64,000 nucleotides of DNA, taken from NCBI RefSeq assembly GCF_017916325.1, contig NC_090168.1:505692-569691 (forward strand). Direction: 5' to 3'. The notes under the pieces were generated by a model, which was not told where the DNA came from, ran no database searches, and was given only the letters and a program-made list of their open reading frames with translations. This document shows positions 10,489-21,713 of the stretch, piece by piece. This stretch comes from Leishmania martiniquensis (lineage: Eukaryota; Euglenozoa; Kinetoplastea; Trypanosomatida; Trypanosomatidae). Every line of letters starts with the position of its first letter. Position 1 is the stretch's first letter. Made by a program: the position numbers and the translations under genes.

Positions 10489-11017
10489 TGCAGCAAAGCC
10501 AGTGCTCGATTGCAGATGAGGTGAGCCGGGGCGTTTCTGTATCTTTCTCTCTCTTTCTGTGCGCGCACGTGGTTTTCTGTGCCTCCTCCCGCGTTGGTTT
10601 CGCACTTCGCTTCTCGTTCCTGCTGGAGAGCGACGGTGGAGGATGATGCCGTTTGGGGTTGCTTCGATTGCCGTTACTCGTCTCCCATTCTTCCTCGTTT
10701 TTCCACTTGGGCTCCGCTGGGAGCTTGCTTGCGTCCTCGTCATGGTGTGTCCTCGTCTCTTTGTTCGCCTCCTCCCGCGCTCGTCCAGTCACCAATCTGT
10801 TTTCTTTTTTCTTTTTTTTCTCTGTCTGTGCCTTTCGGTCGTCTTCTCGTGGCGCAAAAAGGGGGGAAGGGGTGGCGTGGCCGCCCCTCTCTGGGGTCCG
10901 CCCTTCCGCTTTCTCATTTTCTTTCGCCTCTCCCTCGTTTTGCCCCTCGTCTTTTTTTTTCTTGTCATCGCCATTCCTCCGATGTATGCTTCGGCGTGTT
11001 TTTTTTCGTGTGTGTGT

Positions 11018-11039
11018 GGGGAGGGGAGGGGAGGGAGGG
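11018..11039 (+). other. Potential G-quadruplex motif
   Basis: Five runs of three or four G separated by single A residues on the + strand, so it would also be present in the RNA of the PUF 3' region. Single-base loops favour a very stable quadruplex. Whether it folds or acts in the cell is not shown by the sequence. Confidence 0.6.
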
Positions 11040-11402
11040 TTGTGTTTTCCTCTCCTCTTTTTTTTTGTTGTCCTCTTTCCTATGCGGATGAGTGCTTCTT
11101 GCCTTCGTGCTCGCTTCGACTCTTCGGCCATCCATCGGTTTTTTTCTCCGTGGAAGTGCGCCTCTTTGTGTGTCTGTCTGTGTGTCGGGGGGGCGTCTCT
11201 TTTGCGTACTTCTTCGACTTTGTTCTCTCTGCAGGTGGCGCGGCAGCCGCGTGTGTACATCTTCGAGTGACCCGATGTACACACACAGGCACTTTGGCCG
11301 GCGTGCACACGTCCTTGACAAGAGGCATCCTCTAACCTCTCCTCCGCGGCGCTCTAACAGCCCCCCCTTCTCCTTCAGGGGAGAGAGAGAGCCATCAACT
11401 TC

Positions 11403-11474
11403 ATGAAGTCGATGAAGCGATGTGCCTCGGAGAGGCTGCAGTCGAGCCGCCAGCATGAATCTTATCACAGATGA
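11403..11474 (+). CDS. Possible 23-codon micro-gene
   Basis: A short ATG frame (starting MKSMKRCASERL) lies 24 bases after a C/T tract and AG at 11377-11378, and is the first ATG after that acceptor. About two thirds of its codons end in G or C, unlike the surrounding T-rich DNA. It is too short for a homology judgement, and chance cannot be excluded. Confidence 0.15.
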   Translation: MKSMKRCASERLQSSRQHESYHR

Positions 11475-13093
11475 TTTTTTTATTAGCGAGTCACTGAGTG
11501 TGTGCGTCTGTGTGTCTGTGTGTGCGATTGTGAGCTCGCTCGCTTTGGGCCACTCTGTCTCTTTATCAGTTTTATCAGGAAGCTGTAATTAAAAAGACGC
11601 GTAGGTCCACACTCACACACGCGTAAGAATTAAATTTTAAAAAGGCTCGAATTGTCCTCCCCTTTCGTTTTCTACGGTGGGCGCCTCCTCTTCTCTTTCT
11701 CTCTTCGCGTGTGTGTGTGTGTGTGCATCGCCTTCCTCCTTCCCATTTCCTTCTTTAGAAGCCACCGGACTCTTTTACCCACACCCGAACCCGTCAATGG
11801 CAAGCGCAGGGTGAGAAGGCGGAAAGGGAAGAACTAAAAGCAAGCTCAAACAAGTGGGCCCTGACCATCCGTTTATAATCACACCCATCTCTCACTCACA
11901 GATGCGTCACGAGCAGGATCTGAGTATGAAAAAAAACGCTAAGGTCAGAGGAGGCATCGCTAACCGTCATCTGCTCCTGGTACTCGTTTAGTTCATGAGC
12001 GTGCGCGTTGATATGCCTGTGTATGCCACACGTGCGTGCTCTGTTTCAAAAACGGAGGAAAGGAGCAAAAAAAGGGATGCGCCATCGCGGTTTCGTTTTT
12101 CCGTTTGTCTGCTTGACGGCCTGTAATGATCCCAGACGAGCCTCCCTTTTTTTTCTGCCTGTGAGTGTGTGTGTGCTTTCTCCATTTCGTCGATTGCGTT
12201 GCCTCCTCGCAGCTAAGATGATACGCCCCAACCCCCTCTGTGTACTTTCCACGTTACCCTCATCCCTTGTTCTTCTATCACCCCCCCCCACCTCCCCCTC
12301 TCTCTCAGAACTTTCAGTCCCCTTCGTTCGCTGTCGCTGCTTTCCGTCCTTTCCCGCGCAGTGACTGCCGTCGTTGTACCGTGCGATTCTGTTGGGCCTG
12401 CTAGAGCAAGCGGGCAAAAAAGGACCTATCGACGGGCCCTTCATTTAGCCTTGCGCGTCTGGCTCATCCGTCGTCTGCGAGGCGGTAGTGCCTGTGCAAC
12501 TCGCACATGCAGAAAAAAAAAGAGGAGTCTATAAAGGGTGCAGAGGCGGTCGTGGGTGACCGCGCTCACAGGCAAACTTGCTCACAAGCGACCCGAATCT
12601 AACAGCAAGCACAAGTCGGAAGGGGAAAAAAGGAATGATACACGATGAAGGTGATGAGCGGAGGAAAGGAGAAAGATGCGCCTCATGGGGTGAGACTGCG
12701 GGCAAAACACATGAGAAAGACAGACCACTTCGTGCATGCGCCACCAGAAAAGAGCGAGTAAAGCCATGTGGAGCGGGAATTTTCAATCCGGCAAGTGACA
12801 CACCCTTTCACGTCTTTTTTTCGATCCTACCTTTACGCCCGCCCCTCCCCCCACCCCCCAATCCCTCCCTCACCCCTTCCTATTCCGATTTGGTGTAAAA
12901 CACAGCTTCCACAAGCTCGCTCATCTCATTTTTTTTGTAAGCGCGCCTTCCATGTTTTTTTGCTGCTTCCTCCTCCTTCTCCTCCCCCCTCCCTCCCCCC
13001 TCCCCCCCCACACACACACGCACACACAGCTGCCGCAACATGTCTTATCAGAGAGTACACAGCAAAGCGTGAATGAAGGATTCAGGTGCCTGA

Positions 13094-13116
13094 GGGAGGG
13101 GAGGGAGGGGAAAGGG
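13094..13116 (+). other. Potential G-quadruplex motif
   Basis: Five G runs of three or four bases with A or AAA loops on the + strand. This is the second such motif in the same long gene-free stretch, about 2 kb after the first. Confidence 0.5.
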
Positions 13117-14698
13117 AGCCAAGTTTCATTGAATGCATTTCATAGGAACAAGTCAAGAAAATAAGAGAATGGCCGACGCAATACAATCGTAGAGCAATTA
13201 CGATCGCGCGCGCTCGCTCGCTCTCTCTCTTGCTCTTGCTCTTGCTGCCCACCCATGTCTGTGAAACCATGTAAAACAGCAGTGCGCCGTCATTTCCCTC
13301 CTCCCCATTGTTTTCCTTTCGTGTTTCACCGTCACTACACCCTCACCACCTCCCCGCCACCACCATCATGTTTTGTCCACCACCTTTTCACTGTTGCACC
13401 TCCCTTCTCTCTGTATCAGTAATGAGTGCGTGCGACTCTCCATGCTCATTTTCGCTTTCTTTATTTGATTTTTTTTTCGATGCTCGGCCTATCTGTTGTG
13501 GATGGCGGTGTGTGTGTGTGTATGTGTATGCCCGATGTGGGTAGCATCTCTGTCGGCATTTCGGATCGCATCTGTTTATGTGTGTGTGATGGCAGTGGCT
13601 TCGTTTTCTTTCTCCCTTTCACTCACTCACTCTCTTTTTTTCCATTGTTTTCGCTCCTCGCACGTTCTCATTGGTGCGTGTGATTCGTAATTCCTTTTTT
13701 TCTGTTTTGCTGCGTTATTTTTCGCCCACCTTGCTCACTGTTGGAGGGAGATATAAATATCTCGGTTTTTAGTTTCTAAATTTTCTGTCGTTACAATTTG
13801 GTTTTGCGCCCGTGTAGTGTTGGTTACACTGCTGTTCATCTTGCTGTTGGCGAAGACGTTCCGCCGCCCTAGACGAACGGGTTCACGAGAGCGAAAGGAA
13901 TGGAAACACGGTCGCCGCAAAGGCAACGGAAGTCGGTTCAGGGGGGAAACGACCGATTCACGTTCAAGCCGTTCGGCGTTTAGGATCCTTCTCCCCTTTT
14001 TGTGTGTTTGAATATTGGGACGCCTCGCGTGTATGTGTGTGTGTCTCTCTCTGTACGCATGCTGTTGTTGTTGGATACGTTCCTCTTCATTTCGGATTTT
14101 CCGTTTCTTGATTTTTTTTCGTCTCCGCCCTCTCTTGGTGTTTAAAAATAGTAGTGCGTGCATGTGCATGTATCGGTGTCAGTTGAGGCTTCTGTGGTGT
14201 AAACAAAGCGGCCTATGCGGTTCTTTCTCGCTTTTTATTTTTATTTTTTAAGGACGCACACTCTGTCCTTTAGTTCAAGGTGGTAGATAGAAAGGAACTA
14301 AAACACAGCAAAGTATGTGACAAGCGTGGCCGCGAGGGAGAAGGTGCTTCGTGTGGAGTGTATGTGCAGCACGGCCATTAAAGAAAAAATGGAAACGAAG
14401 CAGAACGGAAAGCTCGATGCGTGTTGGCGCCGGCAGCTCTTTTTTTTTCTCTTGAAGAGCTTCTTTTGACCCCATCGAGCACTGACAGGTTGTCTCGTCC
14501 CTCTACACCTCAAACGCATGTACGCGCCCCACGTGCGCGCACCGTCGAAGCGTGATAAGAGAATGCCGGGCCACTGCAGAAAAAGCGAAGGGCCGCGAAA
14601 GCGCTTCCCCCTCCCTCCCTTTTTAGTTTCAAGCGGAGGGAGCGTGTCTTGGTCAGGGGAAACATCGCGAGGACCCACCGCCACCACTACTGCTGACC

Positions 14699-14857
14699 AT
14701 GAGTACCGCGGTGGCTGCTATGGCTCTTGCAGTGCTTGGTCTGCTGTTCCGTTTTTACGGCAAGAGGCGTATATATATTCATCTGCGATGGCGGCCTGGA
14801 TGTGCTCGATTGAAGCTTTACAACTGCAGTATAGGGCAGAGGAAGGCGGGGCGCTGA
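14699..14857 (+). CDS. Possible small single-pass membrane protein, 52 residues
   Basis: This is the first ATG after a C/T tract ending in TTTTTAG (about 14608-14626), giving a leader of about 70 bases. The product has a hydrophobic N-terminus (about residues 4-20, starting AVAAMALAVL) followed by a basic tail rich in Arg, Lys and Tyr, like small mitochondrial membrane or signal-anchored proteins. Codon bias is only moderate (roughly half end in G or C). No family is recognised. It is the best small-gene candidate in the 8-kb gene-free stretch, but a chance frame is possible. Confidence 0.28.
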   Translation: MSTAVAAMALAVLGLLFRFYGKRRIYIHLRWRPGCARLKLYNCSIGQRKAGR

Positions 14858-16639
14858 AGTGGTGGTGAGAAGGTCAAGGAGGGAGAGGGTGAAGTGGAGA
14901 TCTACGAGGAAGTACTTTCATGTGCGAAAAAAGGGGGAAGGAGAAGGGGACGTGCCTGTGCTTCTTGCACGGGGGTGCGCTGGCTCCCCTCCCCCTCCCT
15001 CTCACCTCCGCACTATGGCCTCAAATCGCCACTGTCGAACTTACGAAAAAAAAAGAAACGAAAATGCAGAGAAGAGCGCCTCGCGTACCCAAATCTTTAG
15101 TTTTACTTTATCGAGATGTCTACTATACGAACAGACACACCAGCGCACATACCACACCGTGGAGCTTTGCTTTAAAAAATGGGCGTCTAAAGGAGCTGAG
15201 AAAGAAAAGACCAGGAGAACAGGGCAGTGGAAAAAAACGAGCGCGTGAGGTCTTCATTTTTTTCTTCTCAAACTTGCTGACTTACGCCTTTTTCTTGAGA
15301 GGGGGGGCGTTGCTGCGACAGTGTTGTTGCACAATGAGCGCTGTTTGAGCCACGAAGGGAAGCACCACCAACAATCACCCCCTCACAGTTTCTAACTTGT
15401 GCGCATCCATTTACGTTTTCTCCTTGTGTCTTTCAGTGCCCTTCGTGTTGCCTCTTTCATTGTGTGTGTGTGTGTGTGCGTTGTCTTCACCTGTGAAATA
15501 TCTATTTATACAAATAGCCCACCAGCACCACACACACACACACGCGTCTTTTTTTATTGTTGCGTCGTGCTGTGTTTTTTTTGTGTGTTGTATTACCATT
15601 GTTGTTCGTTTGATGTTTTCTCCTTTCTAGACAGTGCTCTGTGTGCTCGTCTGTCTGTCTCTCCTCCTGTCTTCCTGTAAGTTTTTTTCTACTGTGTGTG
15701 TGTGTATGTATGTATGTGTATGCGCGTGCTTGTTCGTACGTTGCATCGCTTCTCATCTTCTCCTTCCGCTCTCTCCTCCCTTTTTTGGGGGGCGGGGGTA
15801 TTTCCTTCTGTTCACGCGCCCTCCAGTGACATCACTCCTGTTTCCATCTCTTCTGCTTCCGCCCTCCTGTCACATTCGATGCTGTCTTTCTCTGATACGT
15901 GGTGTGATGCACTGTGCGGGTACGCGCCTGGCCCTCTTTCGGTGTGAGCGCTCGGCTTCCACTCGAGCACATAAGAGGGTGCCGTCGCTCATAGTCCACC
16001 ACGCGGGCACACACACACACACAAGGGAGAGAGAAAGAGAAAGGGTGCCGTGAACTTCATTTCCTGAAGAGCAGAAGGGGCGAAGTGCAAGGAAGCAGAG
16101 GTGTATCGAAGGCGCAATAGAGCTGCCTCATCGCTTCATTGCATCTCTTTCCACGCAGCGGTCGCCCGAATGGTGAGCGGAAGCGGGGGTAGCAGTCGAA
16201 GGAAAGAGGATGAGCACGTGAAAGGGGGAGAAGCAGGACAGTGAAGGCGACACAAGAATCGCTGTAAGCCGTCTCAGCGCCTGACGTGGCAGGAAAAAAA
16301 TAACATGTAAGAAAAGTGCCGTTATTGCGGTGTGCACCCTTTCACAGTAACGAAAAAAAAGGTTAGGCGAGCACAGACGATGGAGGTGGAGGTTTCGGAA
16401 GGAGAAGAGCAGAGGAACTTTGCGGAACCCCCCCCCCTCATTTTTCTCGAGCACGCACATTTTTTCTCTTGATCTCGGCGAAACAACAGACGAGCTCACC
16501 TCCACTTCCACCTTCGACCCTGTCACTGGCACGATCCACTGGTGTGAAGCAGTTTTTTACGCACGCGCGCTACACCATTTCGCCAAACCTGGTCATTTAA
16601 GCAGAGGCTCTGCATCAGACTCTTGCCATCACCCCTCCC

Positions 16640-17020
16640 CTTGAGCCGTCGCCTAGCGCTTTCCCTCAGATGGTCGCAGACCCGTCACTCCAGCAGGCAG
16701 AGTGAGGGCTGAGTGATACACTTTCGCGTCGCACCGACACTCTGCTCATCATATCAAGGTCGCAAATACCCTCACTGTCGCCGGTCGCTGCGGCGCCATG
16801 CTATTCAGCATCTGGCCGCTAGCATCCGTGGAGGGATGCGTCGCTGTGGCTTCTCTACGTTGTAGGCTCTTGGCTTGGCTCCCCAGTGACCGCGATACGT
16901 ACCTCAACATCAATAGGAAGTGCAGCTGCCTGGCGCTCCCACACATTGAGTAGCGGTGCTACACCTTGGAGAGGCGACGAACTGAGAGGTGTGCCCCCGC
17001 CCCCGCCATGAAAGAGTTTC
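16640..17020 (+). repeat. Candidate degenerate SIDER-like element
   Basis: This block differs from its surroundings: balanced composition, no pyrimidine runs, no open frame, and in a 3' UTR position. Leishmania 3' UTRs are known to carry short degenerate retroposons (SIDERs) of this general type. The call rests on composition and position only; no signature motif could be verified by eye. Confidence 0.2.
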
Positions 17021-18735
17021 CCGACCAAAAAAGACAACTGAAAGACGAAAAGTACAAGATAGAGAAAAAAAGGAGGAGATGAGAGTGACGGCGTTTAGAG
17101 TGTGCGTGCAAACCGAAGACGACGACGATGAACGTTGCAGCCGAAGGAAGAGACAGCGGTGGCTCGAAAAGGTGGCCGCTTGACGGTATTGCTGTCTCGG
17201 GAATGTAGCCTAGGTGTTCGCTGCTAACTCTGCATGTGTGTTACGGTTGTTGTACCATGGAACGCGTGCGTTCGCTAATCGCTCGAACCCCTCGGCGCTT
17301 CGGGCCTAACGTCCCCCTTCTCCTTCTTTTAATTTGCAGTTACCTCCGCGAGGCAGAGGGTGTCCCCCCACCGACACATGTTTGTTTGCTTCTTGCTTAA
17401 GCAGATGCCATTATATACGCTGAAAGCCTCAAGTAGATGTCGAACACCAGCCTGTTTTTTTTTGTTTTGCTTTACTCGTCCCTGCATTAGCTCAGACACC
17501 ACAAAGACTTTACGTTTCCTCGAACGCGTAGGCGCGTGCGTTTTTTTTTTTGCCGGCCCCCCTTCTCTGTTAGTCAGGCGCTCATCTGCTCTCGCTCTTG
17601 ACGTGTACGCTTTTCTCCTCTTTTTTTTGGGTTGTTGTTCTTTCCTTTACTTTGAGCAGGTCAGCGCATTCTGCTCAGCTCAGGAAGCGGGAGCGGAGAG
17701 AGGACCGCGCACAGACACACGTGAGCTCGCACGCCTATACTCCCTCTCTTGTTGGCAGATCGTCGTCTTCCTCTTTTGCTTTTGTGCGTGTTCCGTAACT
17801 TCTTTCCCTGTTTTTTTTTTGGTCTCTCTCTCTCTTTGAAATTGGTCGCGTCTCTCTGTGCTTGCTGTCGTTATTCTTTCCCCCTCTCCGCCTGTTCTGC
17901 ATGGCCACCCATACACAGCTTACCCGCACTCCTGTCTGCCTGCCCTATCCCCACCCCCTCACTCACTTACCTCCTCCTCCTCCCCCCGCCGCCGTCTGGC
18001 TGCTTCTGAGCACTGTTGTGCGATTTCCGGAAGAAATTTGACGGAGGACACGAAAAAAGAAAAAGGAAGGCGCACATGTGTGTGTGTTGGCGTTTTTCGG
18101 TCCCCGAGACCGCGCCACACCGGGAACCGAGGTGATTTGGCCGGATTTCTCCCATGAGGGGAACGCTGTGACCGCGACAGCAGCGGTCGCATTGTCAAAG
18201 AATGATGGTGCGGTAGCGTTCTGACTCCTCTTTTGGTTTTCCTGATGGTGTCAGAGGTGTGCACGGCTTTCCAAGTCAGACCTGCGACGTGATAGTCGGC
18301 TAGATGAGCAGCATCTGCTTCTCGGCACAAAGCTCGGCACCGAACAAGAGCTAAAGGTTGATGCGCTTGTGGGTAGCCAAGGTTCACCACCAGCTTCCCT
18401 CAGTATCGTTATAAAGGGATGTACATGAGGCACCCCCTGTCGTGCTATGGCAGTTTCGCTTTCACTCACTAACACTAAGCTTCCTCTATCCTTCTTTCCA
18501 ACACTTTTGTCACGCTGCGGTTTGCGCGTGCGCTATCCCACAAGCACAAACGCGCCCACGCGACTCTCTTGCTCCCATATAGAAGGTGCTTTTCTCTTCG
18601 CCCATCGTAAGCTTTCCACGTTGACCGCGCGTGCATCGAGGCTGCGTATTCCATTAGCCTTTCCGAGCCCGTTCCGCTCTCTCACGCTCGACTTCCCTCC
18701 TCTGTTTCACTTCACACGTGCCCAGCACATCAATC

Positions 18736-19179
18736 ATGATCGCTAGTCGCTTGGCTCTAATGTCGCCGACTCATCTGGCATGCCGCCGCGCTGCACTGCC
18801 CGTTGGTGTTGCAGCGAACCTGCGAGTGTCAACTCGCTCATCAGCGGCAGCTGTGGCCAACAGTCACCCAAGAAGTGGCGCCCTCAGCGTCGCCAAGCGT
18901 CAGTATCCCGGTGCCACGGTCATCCCAAACTTCATAACCCACTGCACGCAGATCGGTGCGTGCACGTCTCTCTCCACCCTTCTCTATAGTCCCATCGGCA
19001 CTGCCATGGCAATTGTGCTTGCCTACAACGTCATCGTGATCTGCTCCAAGCATGTGAACTACTCGCTGGAGATCACGGCGAAGGACTACGTGCAGGACAA
19101 GCAGCTGCTCACCATCATGCGCTATGGGATTCTTAGCTGCATCCTTCTCGGGATGGAGGTGATGTTCATCGAGATTTGA
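18736..19179 (+). CDS. Small mitochondrial-type membrane protein, 147 residues
   Basis: Not recognised as a named family. The N-terminal 55 residues are rich in Arg, Ala and Ser without acidic residues (starting MIASRLALMSP), as in a mitochondrial presequence. Two hydrophobic segments follow: about residues 78-104 (including TAMAIVLAYNVIVIC) and 126-146 at the C-terminus (ending MEVMFIEI), joined by a polar loop HVNYSLEITAKDYVQDKQ. This fits a small accessory subunit of an inner-membrane complex, but that is inference. ATG 18736 follows a clear C/T tract with AG at 18724-18725; the frame is open to a GTG at 18718. Strong GC-ending codon bias supports it as real. Confidence 0.8.
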   Translation: MIASRLALMSPTHLACRRAALPVGVAANLRVSTRSSAAAVANSHPRSGALSVAKRQYPGATVIPNFITHCTQIGACTSLSTLLYSPIGTAMAIVLAYNVIVICSKHVNYSLEITAKDYVQDKQLLTIMRYGILSCILLGMEVMFIEI

Positions 19180-21582
19180 AAAGCTGCGCCGACGGGCGGA
19201 TAACCCTTTGGGCCGCTACGCCTGAGCCCTTGCCTGCGTGTCCGCACATGGCTCAGGCATACCAAAACCGCGCAAGGCACGTGTTTCATCTCCATTGAGC
19301 TGCCTATTGTCTGTGAAGGGGTGGTGGGCATGTCGTTGATTGCGTGTAATCGTGCTGTTCCCACCGGGCCCAGAGTGTTGGAGTGGTGTCGACGATGATA
19401 TCGCCAGGGGTCGTGTGTGTGTGTGTGTCAGACGTAGAAGCAAGAAGGGGCCGTCCCTTCTTCTTCCTCGTCCCTCTCCCCCCTCCCCCACGCATGGGGT
19501 GAGATGTGGTGGCGGTGTCGAACAAACTTCGAGAGATTCAAAAGGCGCTGGTCTCTCTGTTTTCTTTTTTTTTTGATTTTTCCCTTTCGTGTAGGAAAGA
19601 TATGGGCACCACCGGACGGGGGGAGCAGCGAAATGCAGATGGGAGCAAAAAAGGGGGTGGGTAAACAAAAGGTGCGTCCTTGCAGAGCCGATTTGGTTCC
19701 GCCGCGTTCTTTTCCGTTTTGGCCGGTCGCGCCTCCCAACCGTACCCCATCCCACCCCTTCCATTCTGCACAGCAGCGAGCTCTACCTTTTTTTTTTTCG
19801 ATGTGTCGTCTTCTGTCGCCAATGCGTTTCTTTGCTCTTGTTGAGCCACGTCATTGTTTCTCGGCCATGGCGCCTTGTGGGCCCGTCTCTGATTGGCTTT
19901 CGATTCATCAACTTCTCCCAAGCATCGGCGTGTACACAGCGACCTCTCCCTCTTTCGCCATCTGTCACGCATCTCTTTCCTTGATGCTTGCTGCCTCTTG
20001 TTGGGCAACTTCCGCGCATACCTTGGTGGTGATGGGTGCATATGGGATACCCCTGCGGAGAAGAGGCCCTCATTCATGGTTCTTATGTGCTCCAGGTCGC
20101 TGAAGACCATGTTGGTGATCCAATGAATATACGCATCCACTATCTCGCACCTTCGCTTCTCCCTTCAGGACGACTAACCGCGAGTCCCCTTTTGCGCAAC
20201 ACGCTCGCGCCCTATCAAAGACGTGCGGGTTCGCGAGAGGGTGGAATACCCCGTCCGCCACAGGCCCACAGCACCGACCCGCCCGCCACGACACAAGCAG
20301 TCAAGCCACCCAGGCGCGCGCGCCCCCCCTCTCCCCACTTCTGCCTGCCATTGCGCCGGCATGGCGGCGCCACCGCCTGGTCTTTGTCGCTGGAGCATCC
20401 GGCACGGCGCACCGCGCCCCTGCAAGGCGTGTGGTGCTCAGAAGAGAGCCGGGACGGTAGCCGAGGGAAGGCGGGAGGAGGCGCGCACCATCCCGCCCGC
20501 ACGGGCGTGTGTGCGAGGCGCGCGGCATCTCCTACACCGGACCGGGTGTGCTGCTGGGCCGCAGATGCCGCAATCACGACGAAGCGCACCCGCGAGTCCC
20601 TCTGACGCCCCTGCGGAGAGTTGCCGCACCGTTTCCTGAGGCTGCCCCCCTCCCCCTCGAGCCCGTACAGCATCCTCCTGGGCCCTGCCACCCGCCCCGC
20701 AGGCGCCACCGCCCCGCCCCGGAGGAGGAGGAGGGCCCTGGGCGTGGACGAGGGCATGCCGCCCAACAAGGCGCGCGCGGCGCCGATCGCGCAGCACGTG
20801 CCCGACTAAGGGGCAGGGAGGCTGAACTATACAGGCGGCGGGCTGCTGGGCTGTGTCTAGCTGCGTCTCTCTGTTGCCAAGAGGGCGCTGGAAAGGGCAT
20901 GGGGCAAACGATTGCCGTTGCAAGCTCAGTCGTGTCGTCTCGTCACCACCAACAAAAATTGTGTATTCACGCATGAAAAGTGCACATCAACGAGAGGCAT
21001 ACGCGCACCTCCCCAGAAGGGGGCATACCGTATTGAGGGGGGTGGGGGGAGGGGGCGTCATGTTTCGTCGCACCTGCGCTCTTTTCGTTTTTTCGTTCAG
21101 GCTCACCGCTTCCTCTGCACCCGCTCTGGTGAGCCCTACGCGGCGTTGCAGAGAGTCGGGCCTACATGTCAGTCGCATAGACCGCATGGCACGTTGATGT
21201 ACTTTTTTTGTCTGCCCACGCTCTATGCGACAGCCTCCCTGCCATGCTCTTCTCGCGTTGCCACCACCGCCACCACAACCCAATCTCACACACGTTGGAA
21301 ACTGCCTCGGGTTCCGTTAGGTCCCGGCCTTTCTTTTTTTCACTCGGCTTCTGTCCATTGTGCTCATTGGATGAGAACATGGAAGAGAACGCACCCGATA
21401 CAGGGGTATCGTCGAGAGTCTCTGCGCCTTCCCGTCTCCCTCCATGCATGTGGCAGGGGAGCCCTCCGAAGAGGGGCACCTCTTCCCCTTCGTGCAGGGT
21501 GCACGAGTGTTGCCCCACCCTCGTTCATCTCCCGTGCCTCCATCCCACGCGACTCTGATATACTCGAAGCGGAACCTCCGGC
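19180..21582. other. Intergenic region with a GC-rich dispersed repeat
   Basis: Contains TG repeats, a T run near 19565, a frame of about 100 codons at 19801-20103 without clear codon bias, and a very GC-rich block at about 20225-20830 (listed separately) that gives long overlapping open frames in all six frames simply because stop codons are rare there. A G-rich patch lies at 21035-21054. No gene is supported. Confidence 0.55.
20344..20830 (+). repeat. Dispersed GC-rich repeat, longer copy
   Basis: Bases 20344-20487 match the reverse complement of 61361-61504 at about 97% (four differences counted). Bases from about 20788 to 20826 match the reverse complement of about 61322-61366. The copy near 61 kb therefore lacks about 306 bases present here, and the hexamer CGCGCA is found at both break points. 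Both copies lie downstream of genes, in opposite orientation. It may be a fragment of an old retroelement, but no reverse transcriptase or nuclease motif is visible. Confidence 0.8.
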
Positions 21583-21629
21583 ACTCCCCCCCCTACATCC
21601 CTTCTCCCTTCTTTCTCTGCATATGTTAG
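21583..21629 (+). promoter_or_regulatory. Predicted trans-splice acceptor of the acidic protein gene
   Basis: A long C/T tract (21583-21620) ends in ATGTTAG with AG at 21628-21629. No ATG lies between this AG and 21714, which supports that start and a leader of about 85 bases. Confidence 0.65.
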
Positions 21630-21713
21630 CCGCGCAGTCGTGTACCTAAAGCCGAACCGCACCCTGCACGCATCCAAACCGTATTGTTGAGTTGAATAGC
21701 GTTGGTTCACACA

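Larger units (their letters stand above)
10489..18723. other. 8.2-kb stretch without a convincing conventional gene
   Basis: Either a very long PUF 3' UTR followed by a spacer, or a place where genes were lost or are too small to see. It is dominated by T runs, TG/CA microsatellites, C/T tracts and G-rich patches. Open frames of 100-260 codons at 10559-11335, 12008-12364 and 17360-17839 run through homopolymers and read as Phe/Ser/Cys/Leu-rich noise. Noted separately: G-rich motifs, micro-frames at 11403 and 14699, a more complex block at 16640-17020, and an orphan acceptor (pyrimidine tract about 17311-17330, AG at 17338-17339). Confidence 0.6.

Noticed and set aside
10559..11335. 258-codon open frame after the PUF gene
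   Set aside because: Made of Phe/Leu/Ser/Cys from T runs and TG repeats; a microsatellite artefact.
13748..13763. Perfect 7-bp hairpin followed by Ts, terminator-like
   Set aside because: Bacterial-type terminators are not expected here, the loop is only two bases, and A/T-rich palindromes arise easily by chance.
17220..17300. B-box-like sequence of a tRNA on the - strand (around GCTCGAACCCC)
   Set aside because: The bases around it cannot form a T-arm stem and no acceptor stem or A box fits.
17378..17839. ATG frame of 153 codons after a strong orphan acceptor at 17338-17339
   Set aside because: Runs through several T8-T11 runs, and codon bias is opposite to real genes. The acceptor itself remains unexplained.
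20036..20605. Long open frames in all six frames of the GC-rich block
   Set aside because: Stop codons are rare in such GC-rich repeat DNA; no frame shows codon bias or a motif.
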